From contig NW_018343955.1 of NCBI RefSeq assembly GCF_002099425.1, positions 10,836,001-10,900,000 on the forward strand: 64,000 bases of DNA, given 5' to 3'. This DNA is from Phascolarctos cinereus. Taxonomy: Eukaryota > Chordata > Mammalia > Diprotodontia > Phascolarctidae. Every line of letters starts with the position of its first letter. The stretch's first letter is position 1. Below are positions 22,266 through 33,542 of the stretch, piece after piece. The position numbers and the translations under genes are program-made. The notes under the pieces were generated by a model that was not told the DNA's origin, did no database searches, and saw nothing but the letters and a program-made list of their open reading frames with translations.

Positions 22266-22698
22266 CTATATCAACACACTGAGAGCAATTAATACCTATA
22301 CTATATTGATCTTAATGTATGTTTTGGGAATAGTAATGTAGACAATGACAGGCTTAGAAAGTATGCAAACAAATGATATTAATGATGTTAATATGATATT
22401 AAATGAAACACTAATATTATATTAATGAAACACTAACAAACCTCATTATCCTAAGACCCCTCTACAGAAATGAACACTCCCTGATCAAAAAGGAGGAATA
22501 GAATTGGTAGATATTCTCAAAGCATTATTAAACAGGTTAAAAACATAGAAATTATTCTGGAACGAAGAGGCATCGCTATACAGAGCAATAGTAAGGGCCA
22601 ACAATAAGCATGAATTATGGAGTTTGTTGATTATAACTGAAACTGGCTTACTTCTGAATGGAGCCAGTGAAATGGCTAAGATCCCAAAGTGGAATGAA

Positions 22699-22870
22699 AG
22701 GGGCAGCTAAATGGTACAGTGGAAAGAACTCTGGCCTTGGAGTCAGGAGGACCTGAGTTCAAATCGGCCTCAGACACCTGACACTTACTAGCTGTGTGAC
22801 ACTGGGCAAGTCACTTAATCCCAATTGCCTCACAAAAAACAAACAAACAAACAAACAAAAAACCCCAAAA
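22699..22870 (+). repeat. WSINE1 with intact target duplication
   Basis: Sense SINE from gggcagctaaatggtacag to an A-rich (AAAC)n tail. It is flanked by a perfect 15-bp duplication ccaaagtggaatgaa at 22684-22698 and 22871-22885. Inserted into the RLE-type LINE. Confidence 0.95.
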
Positions 22871-23107
22871 CCAAAGTGGAATGAAGAGGCTTTCCATGGT
22901 CAGCCTCCATGTGGACACAGCCAATGATGTATTGGCAAAGAAGCAACTGAACAAATATCCAAGTCATGTGGATCTATTTACAGAAATGGAGAGGGTTAAG
23001 ATAGTGATTCTAGAATGGACCACTGCCCTGGAAATTGTAGAATGATTGCCCATAAGGACTCTGGATTTATTGAACAGCTCAGATTACGCAAGAAAGTAGC
23101 AGAAGGT

Positions 23108-23265
23108 AGGGGCAGCTAGGTGGTGCAATGCATATAGCTCCAGCCTTGAAGTCAGTAGGACCTGAGTTCAAATCTGGCCTCAGACACTTGACACTTACTA
23201 GCTGTGTGACCCTGGGCAAGTCACTTAACCTCGATTGCCTCACCAAAAAGCAAAATAAAAAAAAT
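23108..23265 (+). repeat. WSINE1-type SINE
   Basis: ggggcagctaggtggtgcaa to attgcctcaccaaaaagc and an A-rich tail. Second SINE in the same LINE. Confidence 0.9.
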
Positions 23266-23406
23266 AGTAGAAGCTATCTAACTTATCACTGCAGGTTGCA
23301 AAAAATTAATATCTACCAAATACTTGGCAAGGATCTCATGCCTAGAATTATATATTAGAAGCTCATTATCTTTGTTATAACAAATTACCATACTACAAAT
23401 TATTCT

Positions 23407-23662
23407 TTTTGTTGCTGTTCAGTCATTTTAGTTGTGTCCAACTCTTCATGACCCGATTTGAGGTTTTCTTGGCAAAGTTACTGGAGTGGTTGGCCATTTC
23501 CTTTTCAAGCTTATTTGAGATAAGGAAACTGAGGCAAACAGGGTTAAGTAATTTGCCCAGGGTCCCACAGCTAGTAAATCTCTAAGGCCAGATTTGAATT
23601 CAGGAAGATGTGAGTCTTTCTGACTCCAGGCCCAATGCTCTATGCACCATGATGCCACCGAT
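23407..23662 (-). repeat. MAR1-type SINE
   Basis: Full-length reverse copy: ttgttgctgttcagtcattt, actcttcatgacccgatttg, ggcaaacagggttaagtaat and caccatgatgccacc. It interrupts the same LINE between the knuckle and endonuclease parts. Confidence 0.88.
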
Positions 23663-24163
23663 CCTTGAGAATTCAACAAATGAACTGTACAGAAATCAAA
23701 GTGCACTGTCAGTGACAACACTGGTATCCATAATTGCTTGGGCATAGCATTACTTCATAAAAATTTAAGAACAACATGTTAATAGATGTCCCCATCATGA
23801 AAACTCATGATCTCCAAGCTTCATGCCATGAAAAGCTTTCAAAATATATAGATCAGCAGAAGAAATCAAAACCATTTAGGAGCAGAATAAAGAACATATC
23901 ATCCCTGTCCTCATGTCTGCTGCTTGGGTTGCCCTGGAGATGCTGTCATTGAGCCTATGGAAGATGAGCTGATAATCTCATTCAATAACAAAAAACAGCC
24001 ATTTTATCCACTTGCACAATAGTCAATAGAATATTAAATATAAAATAATAATATCAGGACAGTGACCTGTCATAAGATCTAATGAGCTAATTGTAAACTG
24101 GAATTGTGATGAAGACAAATCAATAAGACTGATGAAATCATGGATCTAGTGAGTAAAAAAAAA

Positions 24164-24508
24164 TCAAACAAGCATGTCGGGTCGGCAAAGTTTTGGCAGT
24201 GGGACTTCCCAGCTTTTATATAGAGCCTTATTTTGGGGGTTCTGAGGATTAACACCTTGGGTGCCTGATTTTGTGGCACCATTCTTTGCGCATCCTTTTC
24301 TAGAAGTTTGTTCTTTAAAAGTTTGGAGAAAGCCGCTCCTCTGGAAAGCTGCTCCTCTAGAAAGCTGCATACAGTTTATCTTGTTCTGCTTTGGGCCCCT
24401 GAAATGAAAAGGTACTGTTGTTTTATAGTTGCTGCTCAGGCCATAGTTCTCACCATTTCTCCTCTTGAACATAGCTGTTCTTAAAGCACCCATGTCTTTG
24501 CCAAACAT
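24164..24508 (-). other. Unexplained 114-codon open frame
   Basis: A minus-strand frame of 114 codons in unique-looking sequence. It is rich in Lys, Asn, Gln and Gly near its end (KSGTQGVNPQNPQNKALYKS). No domain, signal peptide or membrane segment is seen. It contains a 16-bp tandem repeat (24328-24368). I do not recognise it. It could be a repeat-derived remnant or chance. Confidence 0.2.
24328..24368. repeat. 16-bp tandem repeat, 2.6 copies
   Basis: Units gaaagccgctcctctg, gaaagctgctcctcta and gaaagctgc. Confidence 0.9.
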
Positions 24509-24540
24509 GGATTTCTCACATTACCTTCTATTGTGATTGT

Positions 24541-25960
24541 AGTTGTTGTTCACTTGTTTTAGTTGCATCCAACTCTTCGTGACACCATTTGGGGTTTTCT
24601 TTTTTAGAATTAATGTGATTTTTATTTTTTCATTATAACAATGATATTTTGTATTATAGCATTATAAGTTTTTTAAAAATTAATTTATGTTTAGTTTTCG
24701 ACAATCACTTCTATAAGCTTTTGAGTTTAAAAATTTTCCCCCTTTATTCCCCACCTCCCTCTCCAAGATGGCATGCAATCTGATATAGGCTTTACATATA
24801 CATTCCTATTAAACATATTTTCACATTAGTCATGTTGTAAAGAAGAATTAGAACCAATAGGAGGAACCACAAGAAAGAAGAAACAAAACAAAACAAGAAA
24901 AAAAAGAGCAAATAGTATGCTTCGACCTGCATTCAAACTCCATAGTTCTTTCTTTGGATGTAGATAGCATTTTCCATCATAAAACTTTTGGAGGTGTCTT
25001 AGATCCTTGCATTGCTGAGAAGGGCTAAGTCTATCAATATTAGTCATCACACAATGTGGCTGTTACTGTGTACAACGTTCTCCTGGTTCTGCTCACTTCA
25101 CTCAGCATCAGTCCATACACGTCCTTCCAGGTTTTTCTGAAGTCTGCTTGCTCATCATTTTTTATAGCACAACAGTATTCCATTATATTCATATACCACT
25201 TGTTCAGCCATTCCCCAGTTGATGGCCATCCCCTCAATTTCCAATTCTTTGCCACCACAGAAAGAGTTCATATAAATATTTTTGTACATGTGGGTCCTTT
25301 TCCCATTTTTATGATCTCTTTGGGATACAGCCCTAGAAGTGCTATTGCTAGGTCAAAGGGTATGCACATTTGTATAGTCCTTTGGGCGTAGTTCCAAATT
25401 CCTCTCCAGAATGGTTAGATCAATTCACAACTCCATCAACAATGCATTAATGTTCCAATTTTCCTACATCTTCTCCAACATTTATCATGGTCCTATTTTG
25501 TCATGTTAGCCGATCTGATAGGTGTGATGTCGTACCTCAGAGTTGTTTTGATTTGCATTTCTCTAATCAGTAGTGATTTAGAGCATTTTTTCATATGACT
25601 ACAGATAGCTTTAATTTCTTCATCTGAGAACTGCCTCTTCATATCCTTTGCCAATATATCAATTGGGGAATGACTTGTATTCTTATAAATTTGACTTAGT
25701 TCTCTATATATTTTAGAAATGAGGCCCTTATCAGAGACACTGGTTGTAAAAATTCTTTCCATTTGGGGTTTTCTTGGCAAAGATACTTCAGTGGTTTGCC
25801 ATTTCCTTCTCTAGCTCATTTTACAGGTGAGGAAACTGAGGTAAACAGGGTTAAGCGACTTGCCCAGAGTCACACAACCAGTAAGTGACTGAGACTGGAT
25901 TTGAACTCAGATTTTCCTAACTATACGTCTGGCAGTCTATCCAGTGCATCACCTAGCTGT
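24541..25960 (-). repeat. MAR1 SINE split by an L1 insertion
   Basis: The MAR1 tail (24541-24601, ending ccatttggggttttctt) and the rest (25759-25960, starting with the same 17 bases) flank an L1. The halves join to one complete reverse MAR1. Confidence 0.92.
24602..25758 (-). mobile_element. 5'-truncated L1 inserted in a MAR1
   Basis: 1.16 kb of reverse L1: 3' UTR, then the ORF2 C-terminus. Minus-strand translation shows NKWYMNIMEYCCAIKNDEQ, TWKDVYGLMLSEVSRTRRTL and KKCSKSLLIREMQIKTTLRY, all L1 ORF2 features. The ORF2 frame carries stops. A perfect 17-bp target duplication flanks it (24585-24601 and 25759-25775). A typical dead-on-arrival L1 copy. Confidence 0.93.
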
Positions 25961-26264
25961 ATTCTACATGGCCAGATTGTCATCCGAGAAAGGCCAAAGC
26001 TTTACTTTAGTCACTAGTGCCAAGATCTTTCTTCCTGTGGAGCTGATGCTGAATGGAAAAATGGAAGATTTGAGTGTCATCTCTTCTCTCTTCCCCTTTC
26101 TGTCTTCTAATGAGAAAGAGCCAATGATATTACCCTAATACATAAAGAAAAAACTTCCAGAGAAGCTAGGGATAGGGACATGATAGAGATTGCCAGCTTC
26201 TCATGTTCAACTTCTCCTCAAGTCTCCTTCTCCCTTCAGAAACCTGAATTGAGGTTGGTATGGT

Positions 26265-26267
<3 letters not shown>

Positions 26268-26349
<82 letters not shown>

Positions 26350-26358
26350 CACACACAT
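26268..26358. repeat. (TC)n(AC)n compound microsatellite
   Basis: About 29 TC units followed by about 15 AC units with one break. Confidence 0.97.
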
Positions 26359-26601
26359 ATTGAGGAGAGTCCCATACCAATGATGGCCTTTGGGACTTGG
26401 GTTATATTAGAAAGAGGAGTTAAATAGTTGATTTAACTTGTACTAAAGGAGGAAACTTTACAAGAACTGTAGCGAATCATTTTTCTCAGTAGCTCAAGGT
26501 TGCTTTTCATCCCATTATGTTTCCTTCACTTCTGTGATGTGGAAAAGAACCCCAAGAGGAAATAGAAGACATTTCTATTTAATACTAACTCTCATCTACA
26601 G

Positions 26602-26692
26602 GAATTGTTCTCTGTCCTGGAGGATATGATCTCTCCTCCTCAGGTGGACAGAAACCCCTTAGTGCCAGGGAATGATCCATAATGAGAATAAA
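26602..26692 (+). other. Possible alternative terminal exon
   Basis: Acceptor ctcatctacag precedes 26 open codons (ELFSVLEDMISPPQVDRN, then PLVPGNDP) and TAA at 26680-26682. AATAAA (26687-26692) and an A13 run at 26701 follow. It looks like a 3' exon, but the open frame needs a phase-0 donor, and the TTC23L exons at 21004 and 21840 both end in phase 2. In that phase it would read nine codons to TGA. The genomic A-run also fits a retroposed fragment. Confidence 0.25.
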
Positions 26693-27486
26693 GGACTCTT
26701 AAAAAAAAAAAAAGACATTTACAATCTCTTTGCTGCAATGAAAGAAAAAAGCCTCCACAAAAGTTTTTAGGGTTTTGGTTTTATGTCTGTGTGTGTGTGT
26801 GTCTTCTGAAACGAGTCAGCCTCTTACTACTTAAAAACTGCTGAGCAAAACCTAAAGAAAACTTGCCAATACACAAATGTCAAGAATAAGCAAAAGAAAT
26901 TGTTTTTTCAGCTTCAGCATCTCACTGAAATAATGAATCCCAGATCTCTGAGAACCTGGCTCATTGTTCTGACATGTTTTTGTAACTTTCTTATTTCTCC
27001 TGCCTCCCTCAAGGATGTGATTTTAATCAGTGCTTCATATTTAGAACCAACCATTCCTTTTCCTTACTCTCTCCTGAAACAACCCTCACTCTAGCTATTG
27101 CCAAAAGAAAGAATTTCAGACTCAGAACAGGTTCTAATGGCCAGGACTGGGAAATGCTGATTCTGTGAATTAAGGATCAGTGCTAAGACTAGGAGAAATT
27201 ACTCAACTCCCAAACTGAGAATTTACTACTTTATCCATATTTTAGGTTTGAACAAGAACTTACTTTGTGAAGAACACAAAGTTAAATCATTCATTTTCTA
27301 TTCATTTGTTCCTGTAAGATAACAATCATTTCCTGGGGTGGTTTGAGGGCAGTGGGGATTTCTTTTGATGTAGCATGTATATCTGATAGAAATAAGGTGA
27401 AGCATTTCAAAAAGGGTCCTACAGAAGAGTATGATGATGCATAAGATCATTTGGAGTTTGAATGGAACTTGGAGATCATGTGGTCC

Positions 27487-27541
27487 AGTACTCTTATTGT
27501 GTTGGGTTGTTGTCTGACTCTTCATGACCCCATTTGGGGTA
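27487..27541 (-). repeat. MAR1 fragment (tail only)
   Basis: Reads ttattgtgttgggttgttg, tctgactcttcatgacccca and tttgggg, then stops. Confidence 0.7.
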
Positions 27542-27544
27542 GTA

Positions 27545-28010
27545 TCAGAAGATTAAAGAGGAATGGAAAAGGCTTCTTGCAGAATGTGGGATTTTAACTG
27601 AGACTTGAAGGAAACCAGAGCAGCTAGGAGGCATACATGAAGAGGGAGGGCATTTGAGGCACAGGAGAAAGCCAATGACTTGTGGAGTGAGGAAATGAGT
27701 GGAGGGTGGAGAAGAGTAGGGAGAAACTTGAGACTCCTAGGCAGATCAACAGGCTCTTGCAATAGACCAAGTGTGAGGTGCTGAGGGCCCAGACGTGGGT
27801 GTTTGGTAGTATCATAGAGAAGGTTTTGTATATAAAAGATGTTTTGGTAAGAATGACAGGACTTGACCACTGGGCTGGATGATGAAGGGTGAGACTGAGG
27901 TGTCAAGGATAACACCTAGATTTTGATTCTGGGTGACTGAGAGGATGCTAGCATCCTTGATAATAGTAATAGGGAAATTAGGAAGAGAGAAGGGTTTCGG
28001 GGAAAGGACA
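27545..28010. repeat. 'tgaaggaagc' family repeat
   Basis: Blocks aaaaggcttcttgcagaatg, gacttgaaggaaaccagag, ttgcaatagaccaagtgtga, gtgtcaaggataacacctag and gactgagaggatgc. Confidence 0.65.
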
Positions 28011-28019
28011 ATGAGCTCG

Positions 28020-29035
28020 TTTGTGTATTCAATTTCTTTTTCTTATTTCAATTTTTAAAAAATAGCATTTTAGGGGCAGCTAGGTAGCACAATGGATAGA
28101 GCACCGGCCCTGGATTCAGGAGGACCTGAGTTCAAATCCGGCCTCAGACACATAACACTTACTAGCTGTGTGACCCCGGGCAAGTCACTTAACCCCCCAC
28201 TGCCCAACCTGCTCCCCCCCCCCAATAACATTTCATTCCCCCTCCTGATTAATGTAAAAATAATTTTTTAACATTTGTGGGGTTTTTTTTGTAAAGTTTT
28301 GAGTTCCAAATTCTATCCCTCCATCCTTCCCCTCCCCACTCCCTGAGATGGTAAGCAATCTGATATAGGTTATATATGTGCAATCATGAGGTACAACATT
28401 TCCAATTAGTCATTTTGTGCAAAAAGACTGAAAGAAAAAGAAATTGAAAAACAATATACTTCAGTCTGTATTCAGATGACATCAATTCTTCCTCTGGATG
28501 TGGATAGCATTTTCCATCATGAATCCTTTGGTATTGTCTTAGATAACTATATTGCTGAGAATAGCTGTCATTCACAGTTCTTCATCGTACAATATTGCTA
28601 TTGCTGTATACAGTGTTCTGGTTCTGCTCTCTTTGCTTTTATCGGTTCATGTACATCTTTCCAGGTTTTTCAGAAATCATCCTGTTTGTCATTTCTTATA
28701 GCACAATAATATTCCCATCACAATCATATGCCACAACTTGTTTAGCCATTCTCCAGTTGATTGGCATCCCCTCAATTTCCAAGTCTTAGCTACCACAAAA
28801 AGAGTTGCTATAAATATTTTTGTGTAACTAGGTCCTCTCCCCTCTCCCTCCCACTTTTTAAAATCTTTTTGGGATATAGATCCAGCAGAGGTATCGGTGG
28901 ATCAAAGGGTAGGCACAGTCTTATAGCTCTTTGGGCATAGTTCCAAATTGTTCTTCAGAATGGTTGGATCAGTTCACAACTCCACCAATTTAGTGTCCCA
29001 GTTTTCCCACATCCCCTCCAACATTTATCAATGAG
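28020..29035 (-). mobile_element. 5'-truncated L1 carrying a WSINE1
   Basis: Reverse L1 3' end: ctgatataggttatatatgt, ttagccattctccagttgat, ggcatagttccaaattgttc and ccacatcccctccaacattt. The L1 3' UTR is split at about 28072-28222 by a SINE. Confidence 0.85.
28072..28222 (+). repeat. WSINE1 in L1 3' UTR
   Basis: ggggcagctaggtagcacaa to cacttaaccccccactgcc. Flanks aatagcatttta and aataacatttca are an imperfect target duplication. Confidence 0.88.
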
Positions 29036-29089
29036 CTTAGTTTAAGGGTGTCTATGTAACATACAGTTCAAGATGTCTAATGTCTTTCA

Positions 29090-30400
29090 GGTGTGACTGT
29101 TGAATTAACTATCAGTAATCTTTAATAAATAATAGAGAATGGGAGAGATAATAGATGATGAGAGATGAGTAAATACCATCCTCATTTTCATAAAGGAAAA
29201 ATTACAAACTGATAGGATGGATGGCAATACCTAGCAAATTTTAGAATGGAGTATTAAATGGATGATTTATCAACACTTAGGTGCCAGCACATGTTCCCTA
29301 AGAATGAAGCCATGTCAAATTAGCCTTGTTTTCCTTTTTGACAGGGTTATGAGATTGGGAAATCTGGGGAATTCTAGAGACACAGTGCATCTGGACATCA
29401 ATAAGATATATAATAGTTTTTTTATGATATGATATGCTTGTTGGCTGCACAATACTACAGTTAGGGAGATTTTTAATGAGTTGATTACATCCCCAAAATA
29501 CTGATTAATGTATTGATGTCAATGTGGAAGTCTTTAGTGATAATACTATAAAGCTCACTCCCTGGCTTTGTGCTTTTCAAAATTTTAATAAATTATCTGG
29601 ATGAAAACATGCCTGATTATCAAACTTTCAGATGAGCTGAAGCTGAGAAGGTGATAGGTGAATCACTAGATGACAGAGTCAGAACCCAAAATGCTCTCAG
29701 TAACACACTGGAATAAGGGCTGAGTTTTAATAAGATGAAAGTCCTATTGGGATAAATAATCAACAGTAAAAAAAAAATACAGGATGGGAGAGGCATGGCT
29801 TGATAACAGTGCTTTTGGAAAAAAAAACTGTGTTGTAATTGCAAACAAAACAAAGCCCCAAACCAAAAACCAAAAACCTAAAGCAACCTGAGATGTAGGC
29901 TCAGTTTGTGTCTTAATAGAAACAGAGGGTCCAAAAAGGGGGATTATATTAGTTTTGTTTCATTCTCCATGGTCAGACTATATATAGATAATTGTTTTCA
30001 GTTCTATGTATTGAATTTTAAGAGGTTCACTGACATACTGGAGCCTGTCCCAAGGAGGGCAATTAGGCTGATGAGGTGAATCCAAGATCTGTCACATAAG
30101 ATCAGTTGAGGAAAGCAGGGATGTTTAGCTGAAAAAAGAGGAAAAGTTAGGAGACAGATGATAACTATTTCCAAGAACTTGAAATTCTGTCACATGGAAG
30201 AGAGATCAGACTTATCCTATTTGGTTTTAGAGCTAGTATCAAGGGTAGAAGTTACTGAGGGGACAAATTTGAGTTCAACTTGAGGAAGAATTTCCAACAG
30301 TGAAAGCTTTCTGAAAATAGTATGAGATGACTTATGAGACTCCTACTTCTTCACTTGAGGCCTTCAAGGAGAGGCTGGAGAGAAGATAAAGGAGCAACCA
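29090..30400 (+). mobile_element. CR1/L3-type LINE remnant (RT region)
   Basis: Decayed + frame blocks follow the L3 order: LDINKIYNSF (like LDFSKAFDTV), KLSDELKL at the KFADDTKLG catalytic site, then aagatgaaagtcctattggg, acaggatgggagaggcatgg, gagggcaattaggctgatg and cttgaggaagaatttcc-like blocks. No intact ORF. Ends are approximate. Confidence 0.7.
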
Positions 30401-30659
30401 CCTGCCTTCAATGGGTTCAAGTTTCTAGGCCTAGATTAATTACCTCCTGTGGCACCTGTCTCATCCTCTACCATATTTCAGAAATCATCAGAACTAGAGA
30501 AGAGCATGTTATATTTCTCCCTAAGCCTGTCCTCCTCCACACTCTTCCTATTTCTCTGAAGGGCAGAGAACAATTTTTTTTCAGTCAAATAGGACTTGTT
30601 TCTACCTTGACAAAACCTTTCCAATCTGTCCCATTCTCCCCACTTACGAGACCATTATC

Positions 30660-31567
30660 CTAATTCAGGTCCTGATCACCTCTCGCCTGGACAATTACAA
30701 AAGCCTCCCAATTGGTTTTCCTGCTTCCAGTCTCCACTTTCTAGTCCATCTTTCCACATAGCTACAAAATCGATATTCCTAAAATGCAAATCTAAACATG
30801 CCACTAACTTACTCAAAAACCTCCAATGACTCCATATTGTCTCAAGGATATAATCCCGAAAAATCAGTCCAACATTTAAAGCCCTCTACATATCTACACC
30901 ATAGAGCAGCTAGGTGGCACAGTTGATAGAGTGCCAGGCCCGGACTGACCTGAGTTATCTGGCCGCAGACATTTATTTAGCTGTGTGACCCTGGGCAAGT
31001 CACCCTGTTTGCCCCAGTTTCTTCATCTGTAAAATGAGGTGGAGAGGGAAATGGCAAACCACTGCAGCATCTCTGTCAAGAAAACCCCAAACGGGGTCAC
31101 AAAGAGTTGGACATTACTGAACAACGATGCACTATGTCTTCCCCATCTCTTTCCCCTTTTTATTTCATATTAATTCCCTTAATTCCAATTAAATTTTTCT
31201 ACTAGCTGTTCCTTACACACAGTATGCTATCTCCTATCTTCATGACTATGCATACGAGTGGCCTCCTGTGTCTGGAATGTACTCTCTTCTTACCTCTGCC
31301 TTTTAGAATCTGTATTTTCCTTCATGGCACAGTTCAGGTACTACTTTCTACATGAGGTCTTCTTGAAGATTCCAGTTGCTAATGGTTTCCCCCTCTTAAA
31401 ACTATTTTGTACGTATATGTACTTTATAGTTATTCACCTTTGTACATGTTACATACTCCCAACAGACAGTAGTCTTCTTGAGGTCAGGAACTGTTTTGTT
31501 TTTGTATCACAGTATCAAGTGCCATGCCATGTATATTGTATGCCCTTAGTGAAGGTTTGTTGAATTG
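30660..31567 (+). mobile_element. L2 LINE 3' end, interrupted by MAR1
   Basis: gtcctgatcacctctcgcct, gacaattacaaaagcctccc, then MAR1, then ctggaatgtactctcttctt, gtcttcttgaggtcaggaac and gaaggtttgttgaattgaat. This is the L2 3' UTR layout with the terminal short repeat. Confidence 0.8.
30903..31126 (+). repeat. MAR1-type SINE nested in L2
   Basis: gagcagctaggtggcacagt to cacaaagagttggacattac and tgaacaacg. It disrupts the L2 on both sides. Confidence 0.88.
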
Positions 31568-31584
31568 AATTCTCTCTTATTTGA

Positions 31585-31645
31585 AGGCATAAATGGCACG
31601 CCTGTCAAATTTGCAGGTGAAATGAAGTTGAAGCGGGGAGGGATG
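31585..31645 (+). repeat. Short CR1/L3-like fragment
   Basis: ggcacgcctgtcaaatttgc and gaagcggggagggatg, a variant of the KFADDTKLGGM block. Confidence 0.45.
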
Positions 31646-32044
31646 GGCCCGACCTTGCTTGCACTTGCTCTTATTTTCTTGCATTTGGAATTGTTCATAA
31701 ACTATTATTACTATGATATTATTATTGTTACATTTATGAGAGGTCATCTGACTTTTCACCCCCACCTCATTTTATATCACATTACTTCTTTGATATAAAA
31801 AGTGCATTTTTTTCAGGAAAATTAAAAAGTTAATATTTACCTAATAAAGTCAGGGGTCTACAATCCTTTCAAGCAGAAATGGGTTATTGTTGTTGTTTTT
31901 AACTTGCAGTTGAATAATCTAGTTTATCAAGCAGTTCTTCCAGAATACTTTGGCTCCCTGGGAAAAGTTGCCAATAGAAAGATATCCTAGACTGTCCTAG
32001 CGATCTTTAAGACTGGGATAGATACAAATCTGATTTGGTTGGTT

Positions 32045-32450
32045 TTCATCCATTTAACAGACTTGTATTGAGTACTATTGTATCAAGGCACCACACTAGA
32101 TGTAGTGAGTTGGGTGTGAGGGACAGAGGGAGGGAAGAAATGGTAATAATAGTGAATCACATGGTCTCTACCCTCCTGAAGCTTATGGCCCTGTAGGGGA
32201 AAGAAGAGAATATTACACATAACCATAACAGAGGCAGTTTATGATACATAGTACAAAGGAGGTAAAAATAAAGGGCTATCAGTTTTGAGGGAAAGAGAAA
32301 GAGAATCACTTTTGTCTTGTTGTTTGTCCTGGTCTTAGTGAGATAGGGAAGGTTTATTAAGAAGGTAGAATTTGAGCTGGACCTAGAAAGAAAGGTAGCA
32401 TACTGATAGGTGAAGGTGAATTAGATCATTACAGATATAGGCAGGAGTGT
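32045..32450. repeat. 'catttattaagc/tgaaggaagc' family repeat
   Basis: gtattgagtactattgtatc, ctcctgaagcttatggccct and gagctggacctagaaagaaa-type blocks. Confidence 0.5.
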
Positions 32451-32455
32451 GCTGA

Positions 32456-32640
32456 TAAATGCTTAACAACTGGCTCTCCAGGAGGGAAAAAAAGATACCA
32501 ATGACATACTTTTAAATCCAATCTGCATTATTTTTTCCATCACTTAAGTCTAGACAATCTACAAAACAATACATCACACCCTCAATTGTAACATGTTAAC
32601 TTCTTAAATGTGAAGGCTGATACTGAAAATTTAATAATTG
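32456..32640 (+). repeat. Unnamed repeat, + copy of an inverted pair
   Basis: tgctgataaatgcttaacaa, ctccaggagggaaaaaaaga, aagtctagacaatctacaaa and acaatacatcacaccct. 32476-32573 is nearly identical to the reverse complement of 34561-34660. Confidence 0.8.
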
Positions 32641-33542
32641 TCTCCTGGGAGCAGAGGCTGGTTCCAGCTCACACCTGTTATGGAAGAGCACAAATCTTAC
32701 AGGGGAAAGAAATGGATATATGATCTTCGGAGGTCTTCCCAGACCCAGTGGTCTTTATATTCACTTTATGAAATTCATCAAAGAGCCAGACTCTTTATTG
32801 TAGGGGTGATTTCAGGGGATTCATGTACTTGAGTGAAGAAATAAAAAAATCACATCTTTATTGTCACTAATTTCTAACTGAAATTTAACATTCCCTTCAA
32901 TTATTTAAAAACTATTTGAGACCAACTGCCAAAGAGGTCGATTCTCCCAAAATGTTAAGAACCTCAGCTTTATTGTGAAGATAAACAATAATTTTAAATT
33001 TTGGTAAATAAGACCCTAGAATTATATTCAGGATCAAATTACAGGCACTATATGATTGAATTTTAAAATAAGAATGTCTCATTCTCAAGTTAAAAGTATT
33101 TAAGATGTTTTTTATTTTGTTTGGCAAGGGGTGTTATAGTTTTTGGGTTTTTTTTTTTAATTTTGGCCATATTCCCAGGTTCTGACAAAGCAGCATTAAT
33201 TAAATCTTTATGAACAGAGGCTATCTCACTTACAAACAATTTTATCTGATCATCATCCTACTTAATTATCTTTATGATTCATTATTTTTATTTTCTCTAA
33301 GGCCTCATTCTATCTCCATGTCATAGTTGCACCTTTGGAGCATTAACAAGGAGAATCAGACTGGTAGCTATTAAAAGAAAATAAGTTGGCTATAGGGGTA
33401 TACTGCTTATTTATTATCTTACAAAGTGAGCTAAAGCTTAACAGTCTTGTGGAACACTTATAATCATCGTATGAAAAGATAATCTCTGTCATGCTAGCTG
33501 TAGATAAATGATGACATGTTAGCAGTAATCTCATTCTAAAAC

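Larger units (their letters stand above)
22430..24050 (+). mobile_element. Decayed LINE with restriction-like endonuclease (Dong/R4-like)
   Basis: Translated fragments in + frames match the C-terminal half of RLE-encoding LINEs. GGIELVDILKALL and SLYRAIVRANN lie near 22490-22600. ITAGCKKLISTKYLARI, like the zinc-knuckle SGC..LA...Y..RH motif, lies near 23290-23340. IDVPIMKTHD with EKLSKYIDQQKKS, like LIDVAVPSD...EKLSKY.DL, lies near 23780-23870. EHIIPVLMSAAWVALE, like IPVVIGALG, lies near 23890-23940. The order is right. It is interrupted by two WSINE1 copies and a MAR1, and broken by stops. Clade is inferred from remembered motifs, and R2-like relatives are possible. Confidence 0.6.

Noticed and set aside
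22699-22780. tRNA-like sequence with A- and B-box-like motifs
   Set aside because: It is the head of a WSINE1 SINE. Many identical heads occur in the window and no intact cloverleaf is apparent.
27553-27915. 120-codon minus-strand frame (Ser/Leu/Pro-rich)
   Set aside because: It is antisense to a dispersed repeat with copies elsewhere in the window.
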